From Rhodobacterales bacterium 34-62-10 (GTDB lineage Bacteria; Pseudomonadota; Alphaproteobacteria; Rhodobacterales; Rhodobacteraceae), in NCBI GenBank assembly GCA_002282555.1, contig NCJR01000052.1, positions 1 through 14,910 of the forward strand: a stretch of DNA of 14,910 nucleotides, written 5' to 3'. This document shows, one piece after another, positions 7,238-14,910 of the stretch. Positions within the stretch are counted from its first letter, which is position 1. Each line of letters begins with the position of its first letter. A program made the translations under genes and the position numbers. Below the pieces are notes generated by a model, which saw nothing but the letters and a program-made list of their open reading frames with translations, searched no databases and was not told where the DNA came from.

Positions 7238-7941
7238 TATGTGGCACTTCCCTTGGTCGGGTTCGGATAATCGGGCGCGGTAAAGGGGCGGTCGCCCAAC
7301 CCCTCGGCCATGGCGCAGGCGCGGGTGGCAGGCCGCATCTCGACCGATGCGCAAAGCGCGGCCAGATGCGGGGTGCTGTCACGGTCCCACCAGCCCGGCC
7401 TATCACGGGGATAAAGCGCGATCCAGCGCAGGCACGTGGCCAGATAGAAATCCAGCACCGTCGGACTGGCCCCGCCCAGCCACGCATGACCTGCCCCCGC
7501 CACCGCATCCAGCCGCGCCAGATGCGTGCCAAGCGAGGCCTGCAACCCATCCCGCAGCGCCCCGTGATGCGCGGGGTTCGGGCCGATATAAAGCGCCGGA
7601 TAAAACAGCATCCTGAGTTCGGCATGCAGGGTATTGGACAGGAAAAACAGCCATTTCAGCGCATCGCCCCGATCAGGATGATCAGGGGCGGGGAACAAGG
7701 CGCGGTGACGATCGGCCAGCCACAGCAGGATCGCCCCGGTCTCGAATATCGCGCCATCAGGGGTTTCCAGCACCGGAATCCGCCCATGCGGGTTCAACGC
7801 CAGATAGGGCGCGGACCTTTGCGCCTGCGTGCTGCGATCCACCAGAACGGCGTCATAGGGCAGGCCCATCTCCTCCAGCGTCAGCCGGATGATCAGGGAT
7901 GCGTTGTCGGGCGCGTAATGCAGGCGGTACGGATGCGTCAT
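7237..7941 (-). CDS. Glutathione S-transferase family protein
   Basis: A 234-residue soluble protein with a GST fold. The N-terminal thioredoxin-like domain includes the cis-proline region NPHGRIPVL (about 51-59) and the glutathione-binding (E/Q)(S/T) pair in FETGAILLWLAD (about 67-78). The helical C-terminal domain contains SPTVLDFYLA in the place of the usual N-capping motif of the hydrophobic core. At the N-terminal catalytic position the sequence reads YAPDNASLIIRL; aligned to beta-class enzymes (PGACSLA), the catalytic cysteine is replaced by Ala, with Ser next to it, so the chemistry cannot be inferred. I prefer ATG at 7941; a GTG two codons upstream (7947) is possible, and neither has a strong ribosome binding site. 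It shares a one-base stop/start overlap with sdaA downstream, suggesting one operon. The real substrate is unknown. Confidence 0.9.
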   Translation of the reverse strand: MTHPYRLHYAPDNASLIIRLTLEEMGLPYDAVLVDRSTQAQRSAPYLALNPHGRIPVLETPDGAIFETGAILLWLADRHRALFPAPDHPDRGDALKWLFFLSNTLHAELRMLFYPALYIGPNPAHHGALRDGLQASLGTHLARLDAVAGAGHAWLGGASPTVLDFYLATCLRWIALYPRDRPGWWDRDSTPHLAALCASVEMRPATRACAMAEGLGDRPFTAPDYPNPTKGSAT

Positions 7942-8088
7942 CTGCACAATCTGCCGCCATTTGCCGCGTGTTGCATCGCCAGAAAGCGACCCCTGCGGCG
8001 GCTTTCGCGCAAATCCGCGCGATTGCCCCCTCGCAGCCCGGCCACATCTTTCCTATAAGCAGGCCACACCCAAGACGGAGTCGCTGCC
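7942..8088. promoter_or_regulatory. Divergent promoter region between the GST gene and rpiA
   Basis: A 147-base gap between divergent starts. For rpiA, TATAAG at 8054-8059 is a good -10-like hexamer about 30 bases before the start codon, but no TTG-containing -35 lies at 16-18 bases (TTGCCC at 8023-8028 is 25 bases away). ACGGAG at 8075-8080 is the rpiA ribosome binding site. No promoter could be fixed for the minus-strand GST gene. Confidence 0.4.
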
Positions 8089-8877
8089 ATGCCCGCAGAA
8101 TTGTCCCCCATCGACAAGGCCAAATTCGTGGCCGCCAAACGCGCTGTGGATTACGTCGAGGACGGCATGCGCGTGGGCCTTGGCACCGGATCGACCGCCG
8201 CGTGGATGGTGCGCTGTCTGGGTGAATTGGTCCGGCAGGACGGCCTCAAGATCAAGGGCGTGCCCACATCCACCCGCACGGCGGCGCTGGCCCGCGAGGT
8301 GGGGATCGAGGTGATCAGTCTGGATCAGGCCAAATGGCTGGACCTGACGATCGATGGCGCGGATGAATTCGACGGAGAGTTGAACCTGATCAAGGGCGGC
8401 GGCGGCGCACTTTTGCAGGAAAAGATCGTGGCCACCGCCAGTGACCAGATGATCGTGATCGCGGACGTGGGCAAGGAGGTGGAAACGCTGGGCGCCTTCC
8501 CGCTGCCCGTCGAGGTGATCCCTTTCGGCTGGCAGACCACGCGGGCCTTGGTCGAGGAGATGCTGATCTCGATGGACGTTCTGGGCCGCGACGTGACGCT
8601 GCGCATGAACGGCGACCGCCCCTTCATCACCGACGAGGGCAATCACATCCTTGATCTGCATCTGAACCGCATCGGCAATGCGCGGCAACTGGCCATGGTG
8701 CTGAACCAAGTGCCGGGCGTGGTCGAGAATGGTCTGTTCATCGATATCTGCGATATCGTGATCGTGGGCTATGGCGATGGAAGGGTGGAAACCCGCGACA
8801 TCAACGAGGGGACGATCGAACAGGACCGGATCGATTTCGTGGAAAGCGACAATCTTTTCACCGATCTGGCGGATTGA
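8089..8877 (+). CDS. rpiA: Ribose-5-phosphate isomerase A
   Basis: A 262-residue cytosolic enzyme that interconverts ribose 5-phosphate and ribulose 5-phosphate in the non-oxidative pentose phosphate pathway. Family motifs are intact: GLGTGSTA (30-37, phosphate binding), an STRTAALA segment, TIDGADEFD (about 88-96) with the catalytic aspartates, and KGGGGALLQEKI with the catalytic lysine and glutamate. It is somewhat longer than the roughly 220-residue enterobacterial enzyme because of an extended C-terminus (VETRDINEGTIEQDR and beyond), which is common in alphaproteobacterial forms. ACGGAG at 8075-8080, 8 bases before the ATG, supports the start. It is divergent from the GST gene and convergent with benE, with only 18 bases between the stops, and appears to be a single-gene transcription unit. 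Confidence 0.97.
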   Translation: MPAELSPIDKAKFVAAKRAVDYVEDGMRVGLGTGSTAAWMVRCLGELVRQDGLKIKGVPTSTRTAALAREVGIEVISLDQAKWLDLTIDGADEFDGELNLIKGGGGALLQEKIVATASDQMIVIADVGKEVETLGAFPLPVEVIPFGWQTTRALVEEMLISMDVLGRDVTLRMNGDRPFITDEGNHILDLHLNRIGNARQLAMVLNQVPGVVENGLFIDICDIVIVGYGDGRVETRDINEGTIEQDRIDFVESDNLFTDLAD

Positions 8878-8895
8878 CGGCGAAACGGCGCGCGC

Positions 8896-10124
8896 TCAGC
8901 CCGCCGTCGCCCGCGTTTTGACGACCCAGACAATCGTCCCCGCCAGCACGCCCCAGAACGCGCCCGATATGCCCATCAGGGTCATCCCGCTGGCCGCGAT
9001 CAGAAAGGTCAGGGCCGGCCCCTCCAACTGACCGGGCACGCTGAAGGCTGCCGACAGCGATCCGACCAGCGCCGGGATCAGCGCCAGCCCCGCCACCGCC
9101 GTGATCAGCGCGGCCGGGGCGACACTGGTCAGGGCCGCGACCAGCCCCGCCATGCAAGCCAGACCGATATAGGCCAGCCCGCAGATCATCGCCGCCCAGT
9201 AACGGCGGGCGGGATCGGGGCCTGCATCCTCGCCGGCCATGATCGCGGCGGTGATGGCGGACATGTTCACCGGGATCGACCCGAAGGGCGCGATGGCAAG
9301 GCTGACCAGCCCGGTCTTGAACAGCATCGGCTGGCGCGCGACCCTGTAGCCGTTCAGGTCCAGCACCGCAAAGCCGGGGATATTCTGCCCCGCCATGGTG
9401 ACCAGATACAACGGCAGCGCGACCGAGATCAGCGCCTGCCATGTGAACACCGGCGTCACCAGGGCCAGATCCGGCAACAACGCCCCGCTGACAGGGGCCA
9501 CCCCGTCCATATCGACGCCAAAGACCAGCACCAGCACAAAGGCCACGACCGCAAAGGGCATCGCGGCCAGCCGGTTCCAGCGCAGCCCCACCAGCCATGC
9601 CAGCAGCACGGGCAGGACCAGCACCGGGATCTCGCCCAAAGCCAGCGCGGGGGCGAAACACAGCTTCAGCAGCACGCCCGCCAGCAGCCCATTGGCCACC
9701 GGCTTGGGAATCGCCGCCACCGCGCGCCCCATCACGGGCACGAAGCCGGTGATCACGATCAGCCCCGCGCAGGCCAGCATCGCGCCCACCGCCTCGGCAA
9801 AGCCGCCGGGCAGGGCGCCGCTGCCGGCCAGAAACGCAGCCCCCGGCGTGGACCATGCCACCGCCGCCGGAATGCGCGTGGTGACCGACAGCCACAGCCC
9901 GCAGACCCCCATGCCCAATGTGGCAAAGAACAACCCCGTCGCCGCCTGCGCGGGGCTGGCCCCCATCGCATCCAGCCCCGCCAGCACGATGGCGAATGAC
10001 GCGGCATAGCCCACGAAGGCCGCCAGCAGCCCCACGCCAGCACGATGGCGAATGACGCGGCATAGCCCACGAAGGCCGCCAGCAGCCCCATGGCCACGGC
10101 GCGCAGAGTGATGTCCTTGATCAT
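8896..10124 (-). pseudogene. benE: Benzoate/H+ symporter family gene (BenE) frameshifted by a 56-bp tandem duplication
   Basis: BenE-family proteins are inner-membrane transporters with about 12 helices, proposed to import benzoate-like compounds with protons. The body is intact from about 9978 down to the TGA at 8896, with family features such as SVTTRIPAAVAWSTPG, FVPVMGRAVAAIPKPVANGLLAG and LPLYLVTMAGQNIPG. The natural start is ATG at 10124 (MIKDITLRAVAMG), but bases 9979-10034 are repeated exactly at 10035-10090. The 56-base gain shifts the frame inside the first helix, and translation from 10124 would stop at 9759 after 121 residues. Removing one copy gives 1173 bases, a whole 390 codons, which is the usual family length and joins FAIVLA to GLDAMGAS smoothly. 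A nearly full-length product could still arise from a GTG at 10035 or a TTG at 10179, both in the downstream frame but without good ribosome binding sites. The substrate is not known. Confidence 0.88.
9979..10090. repeat. Exact 56-bp tandem duplication within benE
   Basis: Bases 9979-10034 and 10035-10090 are identical over all 56 positions, and the identity stops at both outer edges (C versus A on the left, C versus T on the right). The seven bases CAGCCCC occur at 9973-9979, just before the first copy, and at 10027-10033 and 10083-10089 near the end of each copy; this short homology may have helped the duplication form. The length is not divisible by three. Confidence 0.98.
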
Positions 10125-10288
10125 ATGTGCCGCCGCTGCCTTGCCTGTCTGCCCCGATCCTGTCCTGCGACCATGGCAAAGCGCGCAGGCGGACGCCAGA
10201 GGGCGCGTGCGCGATTGCCCCTCCGCTTTCTCTGGCCCTTCCTGCCGCGATGTGAAATACCTGTCGCCGATCAATGCAGGGGGACCTG
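10125..10288. promoter_or_regulatory. Divergent intergenic region between benE and gor
   Basis: This 164-base gap separates divergent starts and should contain both promoters. It is GC-rich and I see no convincing -35/-10 pair on either strand. AGGGGGAC at 10278-10285 is the strong ribosome binding site of gor. No recognisable OxyR-type or other operator palindrome was found by eye. Confidence 0.35.
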
Positions 10289-11647
10289 ATGAGCGATTTC
10301 GACTATGATCTTTTTGTCATCGGCGGCGGCTCGGGCGGGGTGCGCGCGGCGCGCGTCGCGGCACAGCGCGGCGTCAAAGTGGCCTTGGCCGAGGAGGACC
10401 GCTACGGCGGCACCTGCGTGATCCGGGGCTGCGTGCCGAAAAAGCTGATGGTCTTTGCCAGCGAATATCCCGGCCTTGCCACCGAGGGGCGCGCCTATGG
10501 CTGGGACATCCGGATCGGCGATTTCGACTGGACCACCTTCCGCACCAAGCTGCATGCCGAACTGGACCGTCTGGAAGGCATCTACCGCAATATCCTGAAA
10601 TCCAACGGGGTGACGACCTTCGACGCCCGCGCCACGCTGGTCGATCCGCATACGGTGGAACTGTCCGATGGCACCCGCAAGACCGCCAAGCATATCCTGC
10701 TGGCGATGGGCGGGCGGCCCGTCAAACCCGACATGCCGGGGGCGGACCTTGCCATCACCTCGAACGACATCTTCCATCTCGAGACATTGCCGAAATCCAT
10801 CCTGATCATCGGCGGCGGCTATATCGCCTGTGAATTCGCCTGTATCCTCAATGGGTTGGGGGTCGAGGTGACGCAATATTACCGCGGCGCGCAGATCCTG
10901 CGCGGCTTCGACGACGAGGCGCGCGGGCTGGTGGCCGAGGAGATGCAGCAAAACGGCATCAAGCTGCACCTGGGCACCAATATCCTGTCGCTGGAGCGTG
11001 AGGGTGACGGCATCCGCACCAAGGCCACCAATGGCGATGAGCAGGTCTTCGATCAGGTCATGTTCGCCACCGGCCGCGCGCCGAATACCGAAAACATGGG
11101 GCTCGCGGCGTTGGGCGTGCATCTGGGTCGCAGCGGGCAGGTGATCGTGGACGCCTATTCGCAATCGGCGATCCCCTCGATCTATGCGGTGGGCGATGTG
11201 ACCGACCGCGTCAACCTGACGCCTGTCGCGATCCGCGAGGGGATGGCCTTTGTCGAGACGGTGTTCGGCGGCAACCCGACCCCCGTGGATCACGACCTGA
11301 TCCCGACCGCGATCTTTACCCAGCCCGAGATAGGCACAGTGGGCCTGTCCGAGGAAGCCGCGCGTGACATCGAACCGGTCGAGATCTACTGCACCTCCTT
11401 CAAGCCGATGCAAAGCGCCTTTGCCGGAAACCCGCGCCGCGTGCTGATGAAACTGGTGGTCAGCAAGGCGACACGCAAGGTTCTGGGGTGTCATATCGTA
11501 GCACCTCAGGCCGGCGAGATGATCCAGCTGGCCGGTATCGCGGTCAAGATGGGGGCCACAAAAGAGGATTTCGACCGCACCGTGGCGGTGCATCCGACCA
11601 TGTCGGAGGAACTGGTGACAATGAAAACGCCGACCCGCACCGCTTGA
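10289..11647 (+). CDS. gor: Glutathione-disulfide reductase
   Basis: A 452-residue FAD-dependent cytosolic enzyme that reduces glutathione disulfide with NADPH. Motifs: FAD-binding GGGSGG (12-17), redox-active disulfide C43 and C48 in GGTCVIRGCVPKK, NADPH-domain IIGGGYIACEFA (about 172-182) followed by arginines in YRGAQILRGFD (about 199-207) expected to bind the 2'-phosphate, a second FAD motif ending in YAVGDVTDR, and the C-terminal HPTMSEE with catalytic His435 and Glu440 from the partner subunit. The GGTCVIRGC form is typical of alphaproteobacterial and plant-type enzymes and separates it from dihydrolipoamide and mercuric reductases. I chose ATG at 10289, with AGGGGGAC three bases upstream; an in-frame ATG at 10274 would place that ribosome binding site inside the gene. 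hflK follows after 79 bases on the same strand. Confidence 0.96.
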   Translation: MSDFDYDLFVIGGGSGGVRAARVAAQRGVKVALAEEDRYGGTCVIRGCVPKKLMVFASEYPGLATEGRAYGWDIRIGDFDWTTFRTKLHAELDRLEGIYRNILKSNGVTTFDARATLVDPHTVELSDGTRKTAKHILLAMGGRPVKPDMPGADLAITSNDIFHLETLPKSILIIGGGYIACEFACILNGLGVEVTQYYRGAQILRGFDDEARGLVAEEMQQNGIKLHLGTNILSLEREGDGIRTKATNGDEQVFDQVMFATGRAPNTENMGLAALGVHLGRSGQVIVDAYSQSAIPSIYAVGDVTDRVNLTPVAIREGMAFVETVFGGNPTPVDHDLIPTAIFTQPEIGTVGLSEEAARDIEPVEIYCTSFKPMQSAFAGNPRRVLMKLVVSKATRKVLGCHIVAPQAGEMIQLAGIAVKMGATKEDFDRTVAVHPTMSEELVTMKTPTRTA

Positions 11648-11726
11648 AATTTCGCGCCGACCTCACAGGTTAGGGGCAGGTGTTCAAGACCGTTCAAAAA
11701 GAAGACAACAAGGGGAACCAAACTCA

Positions 11727-12902
11727 ATGGCTGGAAATTCGGGCGGCCCATGGGGCGGCGGCGGCAGTGGCGGCAGTGGCGGCAACAAGGGTGGCGATGA
11801 TGAACGTCGCAACAACGGGGGCGGGCGACGCCCCGGCGACGACGGGAACGGGCCGCAAATCCCGGAAATAGACGAGCTGATGCGTAAGGGTCAGGAACAG
11901 CTGCGCGTGCTGATGGGCGGTCGCGGCGGGCGTGGCGGTGCAGGCGGCGGCGGTGGCGAAGGCCCACGCGGTCCGATCTTCACCCGCACGACCGTGGGTC
12001 TGGGTATTCTGGCGGCGGTCGGTCTGTGGGCATTCTCCAGCTTCTACACCGTGCGCCCGGAAGAACAGTCGGTCGAGCTTTTCCTTGGCGAATTCTACAA
12101 GATCGGCAATCCCGGTCTGAACTTCGCGCCATGGCCGCTGGTCACCGCCGAAGTGGTCAACGTCACCTCGGAACGGACCGAGGATGTGGGCACATCCACC
12201 AATGGCGATTCCATGGGTCTGATGCTGACCACCGATGCCAATATCGTGGACATCGATTTCCAGGTGGTCTGGAACATCAATGACCCCGCCAAGCTGCTGT
12301 TCAACCTGCGCGACCCGCGCCAGACCGTGCAATCCGTGTCGGAATCCGTGATGCGCGAGATCATCGCCGCCTCGACACTGGCACCGATCCTCAACCGGGA
12401 CCGGGGTCTGATCGCCGATACCGCGATGCAGAACATTCAGGCCACGATGGACGCCTATGAAAGCGGGATCACCATCGTCCGCGTCAACCTTGACAAGGCC
12501 GACCCGCCCGCCGAAGTGATCGACAGCTTCCGCGAGGTGCAGGCCGCCGAGCAGGAACGTGACCGTCTGCAGCGTCAGGCCGATGCCTATGCCAACCGCG
12601 TGCTGGCCGAAGCGCGTGGTGAAGCCGCGCAGATCCTTGAACAGGCCGAAGGGTATCGTGCGCAGGTCGTGAACAACGCCCTGGGTGAAGCCAGCCGCTT
12701 CAATTCGGTTCTGGCCGAATACGAAAAGGCCGAGGATGTGACCCGCAGCCGTCTTTACATCGAAACGATGGAGCGGGTGATGAGTCAGATCGACAAGACG
12801 ATTCTGGACAGTTCCATCGTCGGCGGTGACGGGGGACAGGGCGTCGTGCCCTATCTGCCTCTGAACGAACTGCGCCGCCCAGCGGCCACACAGGGGAACT
12901 GA
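11727..12902 (+). CDS. hflK: HflK, membrane SPFH protein of the HflKC complex
   Basis: A 391-residue inner-membrane protein that with HflC forms a large cage around the FtsH protease and modulates degradation of membrane proteins. The N-terminal 85 residues are Gly-rich and probably disordered (GGGGSGGSGG near the start, GGRGGRGGAGGGGG at about 64-77), with a short helix around 46-64. One transmembrane segment (about 87-106) is followed by the SPFH/band 7 domain, starting TVRPEEQSVELFLGEF, with GLNFAPWPL as in other HflK proteins. A long charged coiled coil follows (about 265-320, EVQAAEQERDRLQRQADAYA) and the C-terminus is hydrophobic and Pro-containing (VVPYLPLNELRR). AGGGGAA at 11711-11717 supports the ATG. 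hflC begins 4 bases after the stop and uses a ribosome binding site located in the end of hflK. Confidence 0.96.
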   Translation: MAGNSGGPWGGGGSGGSGGNKGGDDERRNNGGGRRPGDDGNGPQIPEIDELMRKGQEQLRVLMGGRGGRGGAGGGGGEGPRGPIFTRTTVGLGILAAVGLWAFSSFYTVRPEEQSVELFLGEFYKIGNPGLNFAPWPLVTAEVVNVTSERTEDVGTSTNGDSMGLMLTTDANIVDIDFQVVWNINDPAKLLFNLRDPRQTVQSVSESVMREIIAASTLAPILNRDRGLIADTAMQNIQATMDAYESGITIVRVNLDKADPPAEVIDSFREVQAAEQERDRLQRQADAYANRVLAEARGEAAQILEQAEGYRAQVVNNALGEASRFNSVLAEYEKAEDVTRSRLYIETMERVMSQIDKTILDSSIVGGDGGQGVVPYLPLNELRRPAATQGN

Positions 12903-12906
12903 GATC

Positions 12907-13817
<911 letters not shown>

Positions 13818-13818
<1 letters not shown>

Positions 13819-14015
13819 TGATCGAAACGGCGCTTCTGGCCCTTGGGCTGGTGCTGATCGTCGAGGGGCTGGCCTATGCGCTGGCCCCTTCGCTTATCGA
13901 AACCATGCTGGCCGCCCTGCGCCAGATCCCCGAACCCGCGCGCCGCACCCTGGGGTTGCTGGCGGTGGTCGCGGGGGTGGCTTTCGTGTGGCTGGCCAAG
14001 CAACTGGGCGCCTGA
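13818..14015 (+). CDS. DUF2065 (YjeT-like) small membrane protein
   Basis: A 65-residue protein with two transmembrane segments (about 4-25 and 43-61) joined by a short loop containing IPEPARRTLG. The first segment carries LVLIVEGLAYALAP, and the loop-plus-second-helix pattern RxxG...GxxxxW fits the DUF2065/YjeT family. The ATG overlaps the hflC stop by one base, showing strong translational coupling. In many proteobacteria a DUF2065 gene sits next to hflKC (from general knowledge), which suggests a part in the same membrane quality-control process, but I know of no established function. It is the last gene before a 134-base gap leading to the Do-type protease. Confidence 0.9.
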
Positions 14016-14052
14016 CACGGGATCACAGCCGCTTGAACGGGTGTATCGGCGC

Positions 14053-14081
14053 TTGGTCTTGCCCGCGCCACGCACTACATT
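14053..14081 (+). promoter_or_regulatory. Possible housekeeping-type promoter for the Do-family protease gene
   Basis: TTGGTC (14053-14058) and TACATT (14076-14081) are separated by exactly 17 bases, in the 134-base gap before the protease gene and about 70 bases before its ATG. The match to the sigma-70 consensus is moderate (three of six and four of six). A small inverted repeat GGACC-GCCTT-GGTCC at 14103-14117 lies in the would-be leader. Found by eye only. Confidence 0.3.
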
Positions 14082-14149
14082 GCTCTTCAGAAAGCACGCC
14101 CTGGACCGCCTTGGTCCGAAAAGCGTTTTGAATCAGAGGAGTTGCGGGA

Positions 14150-14910
14150 ATGAACAACACAGCGGTCTCGGTCCCCGATCACCAAACCGGCCTGATCCGT
14201 GCCTTTTGGCTGGGTCTGATCACCACGGCCATGATGCTGATCACGGTGGTGCAGGCACAGGCGCGGCCCGAAAGCTTTGCAGATCTGGCCGACAAGATCA
14301 GCCCGGCGGTCGTGAACATCACGACATCGACCACGGTCGCGGCGGGCACAGGACCAAACCCGATTGTTCCCGAAGGCAGCCCGTTCGAGGATTTCTTCCG
14401 CGAGTTTCAGGACCGTAATGGCGGTCCCGGCGACCGTCCCCGCCGCTCCTCGGCGCTGGGCTCGGGCTTTGTCATCTCGGAAGACGGCTATATCGTGACC
14501 AACAACCACGTCATCGAAAGCGCGGACGAGATCACGATCGAATTCTTCACCGGCGAGGAGTTGGTGGCCAAGGTCATCGGCACCGACCCCAACACCGACA
14601 TCGCCCTGCTCAAGGTCGAGGCGGATCAACCGCTTCCCTTCGTCAGCTTCGGTGACAGCGACACTGCCCGCGTGGGTGATTGGGTCGTGGCGATGGGCAA
14701 CCCGCTGGGGCAGGGCTTTTCGGTCAGCGCGGGTATCGTGTCGGCCCGCAACCGCGCCCTGTCGGGCACCTATGACGACTACATCCAGACCGACGCCGCG
14801 ATCAACCGGGGCAACTCGGGCGGGCCGCTGTTCAACATGGACGGGCAGGTCGTGGGCGTGAACACCGCCATCCTGTCGCCCAATGGCGGCTCGATCGGCA
14901 TCGGCTTCTC
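14150..14910 (+). CDS. degP: Do-family (DegP/HtrA-type) periplasmic serine protease, partial at right edge
   Basis: The first 253 codons of a trypsin-like protease of the HtrA/Do family, which degrades or refolds misfolded envelope proteins. A signal peptide is evident: Arg17, hydrophobic core about 19-34, and a likely cleavage after AQA at 36-38. The catalytic triad is complete: His120 in TNNHVI, Asp150 in NTDIALLKV and Ser223 in GNSGGPL, in the usual spacing. A Gly/Arg-rich LA-like loop precedes the GSGFVISEDGYIVTNNHV stretch. The gene runs off the window before any PDZ domain, so DegP, DegQ or MucD subtypes cannot be separated. AGAGGAG at 14135-14141, 8 bases before the ATG, supports this start. 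It lies downstream of hflKC and DUF2065, placing two envelope protease systems side by side. Confidence 0.94.
   Translation, partial: MNNTAVSVPDHQTGLIRAFWLGLITTAMMLITVVQAQARPESFADLADKISPAVVNITTSTTVAAGTGPNPIVPEGSPFEDFFREFQDRNGGPGDRPRRSSALGSGFVISEDGYIVTNNHVIESADEITIEFFTGEELVAKVIGTDPNTDIALLKVEADQPLPFVSFGDSDTARVGDWVVAMGNPLGQGFSVSAGIVSARNRALSGTYDDYIQTDAAINRGNSGGPLFNMDGQVVGVNTAILSPNGGSIGIGF

Noticed and set aside
5864..7354. Longer N-terminal form of serine ammonia-lyase starting at 7354
   Set aside because: The extra 39 residues come from another frame of the GST gene and lack family similarity; the ATG at 7237 has a good ribosome binding site and the expected family N-terminus.
8876..8915. Hairpin between rpiA and benE (GACGGCG at 8876-8882 with CGCCGTC at 8902-8908) as terminator
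   Set aside because: The 7-bp stem has a 19-base loop and no proper T-run directly after it; weak by eye in such GC-rich sequence.
8858..10063. 401-codon frame overlapping benE on the same strand
   Set aside because: It is a different frame of the benE region with Gly/Arg/Ala-rich nonsense translation. The family motifs are in the frame ending at 8896.
8896..10179. 427-residue benE product from a TTG at 10179 as the real gene start
   Set aside because: The frame exists only because of the duplication, the first 40 or so residues are not transporter-like, and no ribosome binding site precedes the TTG. The ATG at 10124 gives the natural N-terminus.

Overview
The window is GC-rich, densely packed chromosomal DNA, most likely from a member of the Rhodobacterales (Alphaproteobacteria; Roseobacter/Rhodobacter relatives). 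The signs are the GC-biased codon use, the short intergenic gaps, the adenylosuccinate synthase tail followed by a DUF2842 protein, and the order glutathione reductase - hflK - hflC - DUF2065 - Do-type protease. No rRNA, tRNA, CRISPR array, phage gene or insertion sequence is visible, and no gene-free stretch exceeds 300 bases.

Layout. Positions 1-468 (+) hold the 3' end of purA and a small DUF2842 membrane protein, closed by an 11-bp-stem terminator at 502-528. On the opposite strand, 554-2980 encodes an 808-residue protein of unknown function with ordered ends and a long acidic, Ala/Pro-rich middle. An AT-richer divergent gap (2981-3119) leads to thiamine diphosphokinase (+, 3120-3797). Its 3' end overlaps tail to tail with a minus-strand run read from 7941 down to 3782: a GST-fold protein, L-serine ammonia-lyase (start overlapping the GST stop) and two paralogous EamA-type transporters. 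Ribose-5-phosphate isomerase A (+, 8089-8877) converges on a benE-type transporter gene (-, 8896-10124) broken by an exact 56-bp tandem duplication. From 10289 to the right edge the plus strand carries gor, hflK, hflC, a DUF2065 protein and the first 253 codons of a periplasmic serine protease of the Do family.

Functionally this is mostly housekeeping: purine synthesis, thiamine diphosphate formation, serine breakdown to pyruvate, pentose phosphate interconversion, thiol redox balance and envelope protein quality control (HflKC with the Do protease). I see no defence, mobile or secretion system. The items most worth a second look are the benE duplication (possible reversible on/off switch, fresh mutation or assembly artefact), the uncharacterised 808-residue protein, and an intergenic motif at about 5817-5855 that resembles a dispersed element I recall from Rhodobacterales genomes.
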